A DNA stretch of 64,000 bases from Lasiosphaeria ovina (GCA_033439765.1 JAULSN010000001.1:6262001-6326000), one strand, 5' to 3'. Positions 36,112 through 46,907 are shown, numbered from the stretch's first letter. Notes: generated by a model from the sequence alone, not told the origin. Program-made: numbers and translations.

Positions 36112-38335
36112 ATGGGAGATACGCCAGCACAACCCGGCGCTCCACCAGAGTTTTCGCGACAGGACGCTGCTGCTAGCTCGTTCCAGGCATCGTCGCTCGC
36201 CCTGCACCAGCTCCAGCACCAGCACAGCAGCCCCCAGCACCAGCACGCTTTTGCGTCACAGCTTGACATGACCCAGCCGCACGGCCCGTCCCGGCCAGGG
36301 GACCTGGGACCGTTCGACTTGAGCGCCATGTCTAATGCTCTGCCCCAGCCCACATACCGGCCCGGTCCTCCGTACGGCCAGGCGCAGCAAAGATACAACC
36401 TGGTCGGCACCGCAAACCCCGGCATACCGTCCCAGGCCCCATTAACAGTCCCCCAGTATGGGACTCACAACGTCTTGGGTTCGGCTCCCAACCCCCAGTA
36501 CTTCATGCCGCAGCACACCCATATGCCACAGTTCTACGCAACTCCCCTGCCTCCGCAGGCAGCACAGCCAAACATGGCTCTGAGGCCAGAGCTGGGCTAC
36601 TACCCCAACGCCGTCGTCGTCGGCCAGCAGCAGTCTCATCCGGTTGCTCATTACTACTACTCGCCCGCATCTCATTTCGCCGGACAGGCCCCCCAAGTCC
36701 AGACCCAGCTGATGCTTGGGCAGCATGCCGCGCCGAACCCATACCCAGCCGAGTCCGCGCAGCAGTCTAGTCGCCCGAGGGTCAGCTCGACGTCCCCGGT
36801 AGAGCAAGGTCACAGTTAGTCATTCTGAAGCCGCCGCAAGAAGCAGGCGAGCCATTTCCCTGGGTGGGTAAGTGTGTTACTAACTCGTCGTATCGCATAG
36901 TTTCGAGTGATACCCATCCCAACGCTGTCCGGGGCCCCCCGAGGAAACCACGACAAAGCGGTAAGCTCCCTTCATTTCTCATGTTGCTCGCCCAAATGGT
37001 TCGAACTATTTTTGCTAAGAGTGTTGTCCCCAGGTCATGCCATCTGGATAGGGAACCTCCCTCCGCAGACTGATTTAATGAGCCTTGTCCACCATGTGTG
37101 CAGCGAAACAGGTGGGCTGGAGTCACTGTTTTTGATTTCCAAGAGTAACTGCGCCTTTGCCAACTTCAAAGACGACCAAGCCTGCGTCACCGCTCAGCGG
37201 AAGCTACATGACTCAAAGTTCTTAACAGTCAGGCTGGTTAGCCGACTTCGAAAGAGCACGGTCGAGGGCCCGGCTGGCGTCACGGCGCCGACGGGGCCTG
37301 CCGCAACATCGACGCCGCAATCAGGGGCTGCGCAAGAGTCAAGCGAAGCCGGCATATATGAGGCTAGCGAGAATGACGCAGGCCGTGCCTCTCCTACCCC
37401 GGCCGCCGAAGAGTCCGGGCCAGCAAGTCCACCAGCAGATCCCACGTCTTTGCGGCAGCAAAAGGACAGATTCTTCATCCTCAAGAGCCTCACCGTAGAG
37501 GACTTGGAGTTGAGCGTAAAAACCAACATCTGGGCGACGCAGTCACACAACGAGACGACACTGAACAGCGCTTTTCAGGTTCGTCGTTTGAGCCTTCCCC
37601 ATTTTCGCCTCGTCTATCCTCCTTCCTTACTTGTTTTCCCCTGTCACAATACATACCTATTTGATTCAAGCTAATACCAATCTTTACGACCAGAAGGCGG
37701 ACAATGTTTACCTCGTCTTCTCCGCAAACAAGTCGGGCGAATATTTCGGCTATGCGCGAATGGCATCCCCGATAAACGACGACCCTGCGGCGGCTATCGA
37801 GTTCGCGCCAAAGGCGCAGCCGTCTGACGATGTCGAATTGCCAAAGGCTATCCCCACGGAAGCGACAGGCCGTGTTCCCAAGGGCCGTATCATCGACGAC
37901 TCAGCCCGCGGCACCATATTTTGGGAAGCAGAGAGCGACGAAGCAGCTCCCGAGGGCCAGGACGATGACGGCTCCGGGGGCGGATCGGTTGGCGGGGACA
38001 CGGGCAGCGTGAGGAGCGGCCATGAGGGAGGCGGCGGGGGAGGGTCAAAGGCTTGGGGCAAACCGTTCCGGCTCGAGTGGCTTTCGACAGCAAGGCTTCC
38101 GTTTTATCGGACGAGGGGGCTCAGGAACCCGTGGAACTCGAACAGAGAGATCAAAATCGCAAGAGACGGCACAGAACTCGAGCCCTCGGTTGGCAGAAGG
38201 CTGATTGGGCTATTCAACCGAGCACAGAGCCCGAATCTCGGTCTCTCCCCGGGTGTCGTCGTGCCAGGCGGTGCCTTTGTGGGGGGGGTTCACAGCTCGG
38301 TCCCAACTGGGTTTTCACCGCTCCGGCCGGTCTAG
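36112..38335 (+). CDS. RRM + YTH-domain RNA-binding protein (predicted m6A reader)
   Basis: Exons 36112-36814, 36901-36960, 37034-37578 and 37694-38335; 649 aa. The N-terminal 250 residues are Gln/Pro/His/Tyr-rich and disordered. An RRM follows at about 256-330 (RNP2 IWIGNL, RNP1-like CAFANF). A YTH domain spans about 400-612, with N-terminal landmark DRFFILKSLT and C-terminal RNPWNSNREIKIARDG. Aligning by eye to YTHDC1, the m6A cage residues are present: W421 (NIWATQ), W565 (LEWLSTARLPF) and L579 (RGLRNPWN). Family knowledge: YTH domains bind N6-methyladenosine in RNA and steer splicing or decay. Between the two cage Trp there is an acidic/Gly-rich insertion of about 95 residues, far longer than in animal YTH proteins. 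Convergent with LSM6. Confidence 0.93.
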
Positions 38336-39502
38336 CAGGGGAGTAAAATATGCGAGTGGTGAGGGCGTGGAACTTGTACCGTGCGTGGCATTGGCTTGAA
38401 CTGCCCTGCTTCCGTGTGAGGTGGTATCTGCTCACCGGAGTTTCTCATGGGCATGTAGGGCTTCGAAGACTGCGAGCTGTCCTTGGCATGGTACAGTTGG
38501 TAGTTTAGAAGCAGGTAGTTTGACAAACAACATTGAAATGCGAGTTTGCGTTGTGGCTGACAGGGCTTGATTGCACTGCCTGCTGGAAAAAAAAAATGCC
38601 AACTCGACGGGTTTCTGGTTCTCGTCGGTCCAGCCTTTCTCTTCCAAGCAAGCATTGGTCTAGTTTTGTTTACGGTTGCACTGGTCTTATGGCACTCGTA
38701 TAGTGTGCACACTGTCTCAACCGGACGTGATTGTCTGCCTGTCCGAAATAGATAGATATCTAAGTACGTAGATACCAGGTAAGGTACTTTAGATTCCTTA
38801 GGTACCCTAGGTACAGTAAGGAGTAGGGTAAGCATATGCCTTACTACGTACCTAGGTGGGTGAGGTATGTAGTTGACTCCAGGTCGCCGGTGTAGAGCCG
38901 CTGGCGACATCAGATCCAACATATAGGTGGCAGCCTAAGCACAACCCAGTTTACAGACAACAAACCTCAATGTTGGGCTTCAATTACAGCCTGGGAACAA
39001 AAACCTATCGACTTTGCTCTAGCCAATCCCGCCAGATGGCCACCCACGATTCCGTGACGAAGAATGGCAAAAGGGGTTGGAAACCCAAGCCTTGCGGCAC
39101 TGCTGCTAGAGGACGTCGAGCGCAATGACCAGAGCGAGATCGCGTGTCACGGGGTCACCTCTGTGGCCTGGGATAGGTATGTATCAATTGAGATAAATGG
39201 GGCTCGACCATATCGACCTGTTGGCACAAAGTCTCACACGCCACCCCCAGAGTCATGAGCCCCGCTAGAACTCATGGTGACCGCCAGTAGCCCTCACATC
39301 TCCAAGCAGCAAGTCCTTGGCCGCACGATTTGAAAGATGATATAAAAACATGGGCGTTGACGCATTTTCCTCAATGACGAAGCAGATAGCGGGCATATGT
39401 CTGGGCCTTTAGCCACACCGAAGGGGCTGGCTGCTCTGACCCCCGAGCGAGGGCTCTCTTCTCCATCTCCTACAGCCTAGACCCGGAAGCCATCATTCTT
39501 TC
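38336..39502. other. convergent intergenic region
   Basis: 1.17 kb between the 3' ends of the YTH gene and LSM6. 38756-38880 is packed with GGTACC / CCTAGG / AGGTA words. No gene supported. Confidence 0.55.
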
Positions 39503-39947
39503 TTAAGAATCGGCTGAGATGTACATGACTATACGTTAAAGGTCAGAGGCGAGAAAGATAAAGAGAATAACCCCGAAGGGAGGGGGGGGGGGGGGCAAAC
39601 CGTTGTTGCCTCTGACGAATGCGTCGCCGTAGTTTCGGCGCTTAACGCCATTGACATACTCGTCGGTCTTTTCGAGAGCAATGTTCATGTATCCGTCGAC
39701 AGACTGCAGCTCGCCTGGCCGATGGAGAGAGTTGGACACATTGGTCAGTCAGTCAGCCTGGTTTGGTACGCACACGCGGAAGAAGAAAAAAAAAAAACGG
39801 GCGGCGGTTTGCGGTTTGTTTTGAGACCTTCATACCCTTGTAGACTACGCCCGAGTTGAGCTTGACCGTGACGGGATTCCCAATAATCTCGCTCAAAAAT
39901 CCAGCAGGGTCCTTGCCCTCGCCCTGGGTTGGTGTGCCGTTCTCCAT
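39503..39947 (-). CDS. LSM6: Sm-like protein LSm6
   Basis: Exons 39947-39836, 39714-39601 and 39528-39503; 83 aa. It is a subunit of the Lsm1-7 ring (5'-3' mRNA decay, cytoplasm) and the Lsm2-8 ring (U6 snRNP, nucleus). Sm1 and Sm2 motifs are visible: IGNPVTVKLNSGVVYKG, then SVDGYMNIALEKTDEYVNG, and GDAFVRGNNVMYIS, whose RGNN is part of the RNA-binding pocket. The last exon is only 26 nt (ends VMYISADS) and was recovered by phase and the TATAG acceptor; reading through would give a Pro-rich tail instead. The second intron begins GTTTGC and is followed at once by a 14-nt C run on the sense strand. Length matches the family. Confidence 0.93.
39582..39595. repeat. G14 homopolymer in an LSM6 intron
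   Basis: Fourteen G on the plus strand (C14 on the LSM6 sense strand), starting right after the donor GTTTGC of the second LSM6 intron. Confidence 0.9.
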
Positions 39948-40970
39948 GGTTATGAGGGTTGGCTCTCGTCTAGGTGCGATGAAGGACGACGGAGGTGGTA
40001 ATATGCTGTTTTTGGGGCGCGTTGGGGAGTAAAGGCGCTTTGTTGAGGATGTACCCAAGGTGTGTACGAAGTAAGGTACGGATACGTACTGTGGTATGTA
40101 CAGTATGTACATAATTACATGTTTCTTACCTACGGTACGTAGTAGGGGCTCTCTGTATGTAAGGTAGGTATGTAATGTATGTACTATACCCCGTACCTTG
40201 ATTGCTACTTGGTACATGCATATTACTGCCCGCGCCCCGATAATACGGAGCAGTTAGCTGTAGTTTAAACTTCTTGAATTACCTTAGTTGTTTGAACGAA
40301 TTCAATAATCTAGTAACCGTAACCCAGCGTCTAATTTCTTCCAAACTCGCTACGCAGTAGTGTGATAGAAATAGGATGCGACTACGGCCTTGGATAGTTC
40401 AGTGCTATTAATAGAAAGTGTGAATGATCCCTCCCTCATGTAAAAAACATAATAAATATATACGTTACGTACCTACCTTAACTAGAATTATGCGTATACG
40501 ATAACTGTTCCTGCCTTATTATACGCCGGGGGTTCTTGCTTACCTTACCCAAGAACATAACTTGCCTGCCCAGTATGTTTGTTACCTAGCAGCATTTACA
40601 TACAAAATGCTGTTTGCCATCATCATCCAATCGGCTATGCAACGGAATATAAAGCAACATGACACCCACATTCTCCCTCAGCTGAATGGGGCTTGGGTTG
40701 GGCACTCGCATAGGTAGTCAATAATAACTCGCCAATAATAGCCGCCGCCGCTGCCTCCTCCTCTTCCTCCTCCTCCTCCTCACTCGCTCATCGACGACGA
40801 CGTGGCTAAGGTGTCTGTCTAATAACACATTTCCATGTCATATTCCGTCTGTCCTCTCAGGGATTTGAACCATCAACGTTCTTGTGTTTGTTCGAGAGAG
40901 AAAAAGAAAGAGGCTGAACTTGCAAGCAGTCCATCGTCCGTGAAAGACGCGAGCCGACTCAGAATTCACC
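39948..40970. promoter_or_regulatory. divergent promoter region LSM6 / NTase-like gene
   Basis: 1.0 kb between divergent start codons. Near LSM6 (40040-40220) it is dense in GTACGTA/AGGTAGGTA words; the middle (40230-40620) is AT-rich. 40740-40800 is a GCC/TCC repeat tract close to the NTase-like gene. No specific promoter element proven. Confidence 0.5.
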
Positions 40971-42431
40971 ATGGGTGGCTCGGCCTTTTCTTCCAAGGGC
41001 ATCGCTCTACACGTTCCGCGCATGCCTCCCGCCGTCTACAGCCAAGTGAAGGCTGCCTGTCATGCCCGCCTGCGAGACCTGTTCGTCTATGTTGCCACGC
41101 CCATTGAGGGGCCTGAAAAGAAGGATCACGGTGACATCGATGTTCTTGTGGCCCTAGAGAGGCCTGTGGTTTTCCCGTCAACGACATATGGCGCAAGAAT
41201 CCAGAGGCCCCCGCGTGACATGATGGCTGTCGTCGAGAAGAGCTTGGGCGCCGAGCATTCCATTATTGATCCTGCCGGCGGGTCTGCAAATCTCGCTATT
41301 CCCTGGCCTTCCAAACCAGACAGTGGCACGGAAAACACACATTCCGGCCAAGAGAAGGACGAGGACGAGGACGAGGACACGAAGGCAGCATATGTCCAAA
41401 TTGACATTCGCATCTGCAGGGACGTAGACCACTTATGCTGGGTATGTCAACCGGGGGCGGCAGGTATAGCAACGGGAGGGAGCCGGGATACGTTACCGGG
41501 TGTGGCTGACAACGCGAGATCTTTCTAAACTTTCCAGTGCCTCTTCAAACACGCCCACGGAGATATTTGGAATCTGCTCGGAAGCACCATCCGGCCGTTT
41601 GGCCTTACCGTCGACGAAGATGCTTTATGGCTCCGAATTCCCGAGATCGAGAAAATCGATCGCAAACAGGCCAAGGTCCAGCTGAGCAGAGACCCTGCCG
41701 AGATACTCTACTTTCTTGGCATGAAGGTCGAAGGTTTTTGGGCGGAGCCGTTTGACTCTGTCGAGGCCTTGTTCGCGTATGTTACCACCTGCCGCCTATT
41801 CTCGGTGCCTGACGAATCGGATGCCGATGGGGAGCCGGGCGATGAGACGGCCAGCGCTGGGGTTATTGTCGGGGACGAGGGCCGAAAGAAACTCAAAGCC
41901 AATGACCGCCGGCGAATGAATGGCCGTCCGGTCTACCGGCGGTGGATTAATGAATTCATCCCTCAGCTGAGGGCCGAGAGGCGTTTTGCTCCCGAGGGCT
42001 TGGCTAGGAACTTGCAGGAGGCGCGGTCGACGGTTCGGGATGAAGCCTTTGCGAGCTTTTTTGTCCGTGGAGAATACACTAGGCGACTGAGAGACTGGGA
42101 AGTGAAGAAGTCGGCCGACGAAGTAAAGAAACTGATCAAGACCTTGATTCCGGACGACCTGGACCATCAGTACAGGTCATGCCTGGTCAGCGCCATGCGC
42201 AAGATCGTTATGGCAGATAGCCACGACTTCGGCGACATTGCCCCCTCTGTTCCATTCCAAGACAGCGAGAGGATTTACAACCTGGCGGCCGTGCGCCTGT
42301 TTGTTGAGCATCGCTGGAAAGAGCTCGGCCGAATGGCGTGGTCCAGACAGATGGAAAAGGCACACCAGAACATGCTACTGAAGAAACAAGGGAGACTGGC
42401 CGCGCAAAGCCACAAAAGTCTTGGAGATTAG
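40971..42431 (+). CDS. nucleotidyltransferase-like protein, function unknown
   Basis: Exons 40971-41441 and 41538-42431 (96 nt intron, phase 0), 454 aa, with a good start context (CACCATGG). The N-terminal 157 residues look like a nucleotidyltransferase fold: D55 and D57 in DHGDIDVLVALE form the D-x-D pair, and D145 in YVQIDIRIC could be the third carboxylate. An acidic low-complexity insertion (about residues 120-137) precedes that strand. The rest is helical: WLRIPEIEK, a phosphorylatable linker, then long basic helices to the end. No helicase, zinc-finger or RNA-binding domain is evident. The family is known to me only as uncharacterised fungal proteins; a tRNA, RNA or small-molecule nucleotidyltransferase role is inference. 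Convergent with the one-TM protein gene. Confidence 0.85.
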
Positions 42432-42967
42432 AGTGTAGAACGGAGACGTGAGGCTAGAAGGAAGAGGGAAGAAAAAATCCTTAGCATCAGTGATACCTTA
42501 CAGTGGGCGGCAAAGAGTTTGAATCCAGCACTAAGTACCATGTAAGCCGCTAGCCGTATACGCGGTACAAAATTTGGATTCAAACTTTTTGCCACCCACT
42601 GTATCTGGGTATCACTTCTAGGTACCACAGGCGATGGCTCGCCCGAGAGAGCGCAGCCCTATACATAACATATGTACCTGGTAGTATTCATAACCTTTGA
42701 CAGAATAAACTCGGCTATGGTTGTCATCTAGTATCACCTGCAACTGAACTCCATTTGGCATCAGAAGTAGACCTTGACACCCTTGTTAGATGCCGTGGTA
42801 CCATAGTGGTCGTGACTCGCCGGCCGACGAAGTATGTTGATAACCAAGACCAAAAACGCCGTGCTAACAACATCCTTGATCCCAATGCCTGCAAAACCCG
42901 GTTCGTCAGGTACTCCCGATAACAGATACACAGAGATTTGCCCGCCCTTATTCATACACGCGGGATA
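42432..42967. other. convergent intergenic region with inverted repeat
   Basis: 537 nt between two 3' ends; holds the MITE-like element listed separately and otherwise no gene. Confidence 0.6.
42489..42616. mobile_element. MITE-like inverted repeat (Tc1/mariner type suspected)
   Basis: The inner arms 42501-42526 (CAGTGGGCGGCAAAGAG...) and 42576-42601 are 26 nt inverted repeats with two mismatches, both transitions. Each is flanked outside by TA (42499-42500 and 42602-42603). A second, outer inverted pair AGTGATACC lies at 42489-42497 and 42608-42616. The 49 nt interior has no coding capacity. Ends starting CAGTGG with a TA duplication fit non-autonomous Tc1/mariner elements (family knowledge). 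Mobility itself is inferred. Confidence 0.65.
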
Positions 42968-45900
42968 TCATGACCCGAGAACCCGCTCATCCCCAGCTAT
43001 ACTTTCATCTTCGTCCACGCTGTAGCCCATTTCCCTCGCCGAATCAACTCTCTCCATAAGGAGCCGTGCGGCTCTCCAAGCTCCGAACTTGGCCTTGTCC
43101 TCCGGTCGCTCAACAAATGGCCTGACAAGGCCCTTCTTTAATAGCCGTCTTCGATGCTGGCGTTTCTGATCCCACGTGTAGTACGATGTATCGACCTGGG
43201 TTATATCGGAACCGATAGCAACGTCCCATACGTCAGCGAGCCAATCAGCCACGTCGGGACCCACTCGGTTGGCAAATTCTCTGGCCCGTCCACCGGTGAC
43301 CCACTGGTCCAGCTTCACGGGAATCGAATAGCCCCAGAGAGGATCATCCGGAGACCAGTCGCAAGGCTTGCCTGGGTAGCAGTATAGGGGCTTGCAGTAC
43401 AAAAAGCACACCGAGGATTCGGCAATATACCACAGCGACAGCAGAAAGACAAGTAGACCAGACAAAGTGAATCGGAATCTTGGGTCCCGTGACCACAGGC
43501 GAGGAAGGGGCAGGCGTATGTAAGAACCCGAAACCTCGGTTGCCAGGTGGCCATGGCAAACAGGACACATGATGCTGCTGTTACCGTGAGCGCCATGGAC
43601 AATGTCTTTGGTGTCAGCGTGTGAAACCTTGTCCTCAAGCCGCTCGATCCCCTTCTTTGCTGTCCTGATGCCCAAAATGCCGGTCTTTAGCGTCTTGCTC
43701 ATCCTGTCGTACGCTGCAAGCTCCTTTTCCATGCCCAAGAACTCCCGGGCGGCACCATCATATCCGGGCCTCCTTGATTCTAGGGCCTCAAGTTTCCTTG
43801 GCCGCTGGTCAAGGAACTCTGTGAGATCAGCAATGTCGTCCAAGGTCGAGTCCTCAAACTGGTTGGCTTTTTGGATCTCAAGCAAGTCGTCCTTGACCGT
43901 TGGTGGTCTGGCTGAGTTGACGAGAGCAGAACGCGTTCGCGGCACCGACTTGGCGCGGCGATGAACGTTAAGTGCCGATGATTGGCGGCCGAGCACCCTA
44001 TCATCCGTGGCAGAAAACGCGTGTTCTGGTTGTCGGGGTGAGACATTGACTCTTCGACCTCGGAGTTGGACATCTAAGCCGCCGTCACCAGTAGAAGCAC
44101 TATATCCGGCACCCTCTCGATCGACTCCAGAACCGAGAGTCCCAGTATTGGAGGATCCGGCTGCAGGGCTCTCTTCAAACCTTTCAATCTTGACCGATGT
44201 CGGTGTCTCAATAAATGCGCCAGTGACACGGGGGGTTGGCTGTGTTAAGGGATCGGGCTTGGTTGGCCTGGGTGTGTCGTCTGTAGTTTCTCCTTGTTCC
44301 GGTGCTGGAGATGGGGCACGTAATGAGCCTCGTTCTGAATGGTTCTCCAGTGGCGCAAAGAGTTTCATCTCCCCTTCAATTCGCTCAGTAGGGTCGGAGT
44401 CTGAATGCGCAAAGTTTGACCGCTTGTCCGAACTCGAATCAACGGATGAGTCTCTTTTGAAACCGGCAAAGCCAACAGTAGGCTTAACGTCGCCCTTAGC
44501 GCAGTCGGCTTTCTTCTGTTTGGTGGTTACCCGTCCCTCTCCATCACGCGCTATGAAGTTGGTGTCCAGTTTGGGTATTCGCAACTCAGGAGCTGGACTG
44601 GTGCTGGTCGCGAGCGCCAGGCGGCGTAGGATGTCACGCGAGTCATCTCTTGAGTGGGAGCTGCCCCTGGTTGGCTTTGAACCGTCGCTACTCTCCTGAT
44701 GTTTCCCCGCCTCAACGTCAAGGACTGGGCGACCTCCATCGTCGCCAGTGACAACCTTTACAGCTTTCCTAACATCATGGCTGATCGCTTTTGCGACATG
44801 TTCTCTACCAGCCCCCGGTCTCCCTCTGTCACTTGCTGGGGAGAAATTACGGAGCGGCTCCTTGCTTGATTTTCGTACAATATCTGGCGAAGATGATCGT
44901 GACGTGGAGTCTGTATTTCTTTCACGGATCTCGTCGAGCCTAGCGGTAGCGAGAGCTCTCTTAGTTAAACTCTCGATCTCCCGAGCTCTGAGATCGTCAC
45001 TCTTTGCATTTGCGCGCCCGACATGTCGAGTGCGGAGAAGCTTATCCTCGCCATCGCCACTATTCTTCGCTCGAATGCTATCCGTATCCTCGTCCGTTTC
45101 CAACGGTTCGTCGGGGAATTTCGAAGCTGCTTCAACCTCTAGAGCGCGAATCTCGTCAATCCGAGTGTTTCGTGGCCGTGGATCGGCGTCTTCGGAAAGT
45201 TCACCGTTGACTTCAGCCTCCAAGACCCTTATTTCGTCAATCCTGGTGTTGCTACGCCCAGCAACTACGGGTGGGCTATTGGAGACCTGGAGATCGCTAG
45301 CAGTGAAGTCTGCTTCTGCCTGCCAGGCAAAGCTCTTTTCTGGAGATCGGAAACCAGGCGAGTTGGGGTTGGAATTAGGTAGCAAAACGGGGTCAGTGCT
45401 CAATGAGAGAGGTTCACCAGCTGCACCCTTGGTGATTTCTGCTTGTTCGTGGGACGGGAGTTTCTCGTTTGACCCGTGTTCTTTCTTGTCGGATACCCGA
45501 CGGGAAAGCCAGCCACTTTTGGCCGCGGCCTTCGAGGTCAAAGGAAGTTTGTTGTTGGTGCCGATAGCACCACGGCCCGACTTCGGCACGGGTTCCTTGC
45601 CTGTCTCGGCTATCCTGGCCGCTGTCTTCGAGCTGGTATCCCCGCGTTGGACTGGTTCCTCTGAGCTCGTCCGGCTCAATGCGTGCTGGCAAAGTTTTTC
45701 GTCGAAGTCGTTCTCTGAAACATCACCTCGCCGTGATCGTGAGCCATGGCCGTTCGCCGAACCTGTGGTGTCTCCAGGCCCGGCTTCCACCGAGTTCCTA
45801 GCCCGTCTTCTCGGATGCTGGGAATCGGATGCTGATTGGTCTAATGCTCTTGGGAGCTCGACCGATTCGCGCCGGGAACGCCATGATCTAGGCGCCGGGC

Positions 45901-46246
45901 TGGGCGATCCTTGGGCGGCTTCCTCTTCTTCCGCCATCCTATATGCATCCGAGAGGGTAAACGGGCGCCGGGGTGGGGGTGGACGTGTTTGCGGGGGGCG
46001 GGGGATTCTCGTAACCGGCGGCGAGGACTGGTTGGGGTCAGGGGCGGTATTAGAAGTGACAGGTAGAAAGTGAAGCAAGTCCTGAGTTTCGCTGGGCATA
46101 TTATTCTGGACTGGCGGCGGTCGCGAGAATAGGGGTTTTCTCTGATATGCGCTGTTGACAACCAGTGGCGAGGTGAAACGGCTGTTGCGCTGTGCAGCTA
46201 GAGCAACCGGGTCAAGGCCGCCTCCCTCTTGGCTATCGCGATCCAT
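42968..46246 (-). CDS. large low-complexity protein with one C-terminal membrane helix
   Basis: Single exon, 1092 aa. Residues 1-860 are polar, charged and disordered. Around residues 328-440 there are four degenerate copies of a motif like (T/A)R-x-DEIR-x-x-E. A helical part (about 830-890) is followed by a CPVC pair (about 891) and one strong hydrophobic segment (about 925-950, LLVFLLSLWYI). A conserved-looking Cys/Trp-rich tail follows (YCKPLYCYPGKPCDW). No signal peptide, so it is probably a tail-region membrane protein with a cytosolic or nucleoplasmic N-terminus. Resembles uncharacterised filamentous-fungus proteins; a nuclear-envelope or ER location is a guess. Divergent from the bL9m-like gene. 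Confidence 0.8.
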   Translation of the reverse strand: MDRDSQEGGGLDPVALAAQRNSRFTSPLVVNSAYQRKPLFSRPPPVQNNMPSETQDLLHFLPVTSNTAPDPNQSSPPVTRIPRPPQTRPPPPRRPFTLSDAYRMAEEEEAAQGSPSPAPRSWRSRRESVELPRALDQSASDSQHPRRRARNSVEAGPGDTTGSANGHGSRSRRGDVSENDFDEKLCQHALSRTSSEEPVQRGDTSSKTAARIAETGKEPVPKSGRGAIGTNNKLPLTSKAAAKSGWLSRRVSDKKEHGSNEKLPSHEQAEITKGAAGEPLSLSTDPVLLPNSNPNSPGFRSPEKSFAWQAEADFTASDLQVSNSPPVVAGRSNTRIDEIRVLEAEVNGELSEDADPRPRNTRIDEIRALEVEAASKFPDEPLETDEDTDSIRAKNSGDGEDKLLRTRHVGRANAKSDDLRAREIESLTKRALATARLDEIRERNTDSTSRSSSPDIVRKSSKEPLRNFSPASDRGRPGAGREHVAKAISHDVRKAVKVVTGDDGGRPVLDVEAGKHQESSDGSKPTRGSSHSRDDSRDILRRLALATSTSPAPELRIPKLDTNFIARDGEGRVTTKQKKADCAKGDVKPTVGFAGFKRDSSVDSSSDKRSNFAHSDSDPTERIEGEMKLFAPLENHSERGSLRAPSPAPEQGETTDDTPRPTKPDPLTQPTPRVTGAFIETPTSVKIERFEESPAAGSSNTGTLGSGVDREGAGYSASTGDGGLDVQLRGRRVNVSPRQPEHAFSATDDRVLGRQSSALNVHRRAKSVPRTRSALVNSARPPTVKDDLLEIQKANQFEDSTLDDIADLTEFLDQRPRKLEALESRRPGYDGAAREFLGMEKELAAYDRMSKTLKTGILGIRTAKKGIERLEDKVSHADTKDIVHGAHGNSSIMCPVCHGHLATEVSGSYIRLPLPRLWSRDPRFRFTLSGLLVFLLSLWYIAESSVCFLYCKPLYCYPGKPCDWSPDDPLWGYSIPVKLDQWVTGGRAREFANRVGPDVADWLADVWDVAIGSDITQVDTSYYTWDQKRQHRRRLLKKGLVRPFVERPEDKAKFGAWRAARLLMERVDSAREMGYSVDEDESIAGDERVLGS

Positions 46247-46907
46247 GATTTAACACTCTGGCTGTTGCTCCCAAGCATGCCACCAACACGATGATGCGGT
46301 TAACGGGCGCGGGGGTCATTAGGAGGGGCTGGAAGTCTTGAGCTCGTTGGTGGGGAGGTGCAAGTATGAGGTGAAGGTGCAGGTGCGGGTCCAGGGTCCG
46401 GCTGGAGCGCGAAGACCGGCGCAACGTGGTTATAGTAGAAAGGCCATGCCTGAGCGGGCTGCCAACAGGGCTTTGGGCGTTCTGAACCAAGATGCGCTGT
46501 TCGGGTGTGGGAACAACAAAGGCAGTGGAGGATTATCTGAGGAGAACAATAGGTTGCGCCCATGAATGGATGCGATGCGCGGACTCCACTCTGTACCTAC
46601 ACAAACAACGGACTTGGCAGGCGCTGGCGCTTGCGCTTGGGCCTTTTATGCATGCAAACCTTAAGGTACGAAGTACCGTGACCTTATCAAGTTCCAGGTT
46701 CGACTTACCTAATGCAGGACGGCCTCGTCAGTATCCGTACGGAGTACCTCAATTAGGTAAGGTAGACGCCCCTGATATTATCCGATGATTACCCGTCAAC
46801 TTCAGCATTCCCATGGAGTCAGGCCTAGGGCCTGCCCGGAAGAAGCTCATCTCGACATGTTCGTAATTTTGGCATGCCAGTAACTGCACTCGGCATTTGC
46901 AGATACA
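46247..46907. promoter_or_regulatory. bidirectional promoter region (one-TM gene / bL9m-like gene)
   Basis: 661 nt between divergent starts. 46660-46770 has AAGGTAC / GTACC / AGGTAAGG words close to the ribosomal-protein gene. No element proven. Confidence 0.5.

Noticed and set aside
40855..40880. GGGATTTGAACC, resembling a tRNA B-box on the minus strand
   Set aside because: The bases around it do not form a T-stem or acceptor stem, and no A-box at the right distance was seen.
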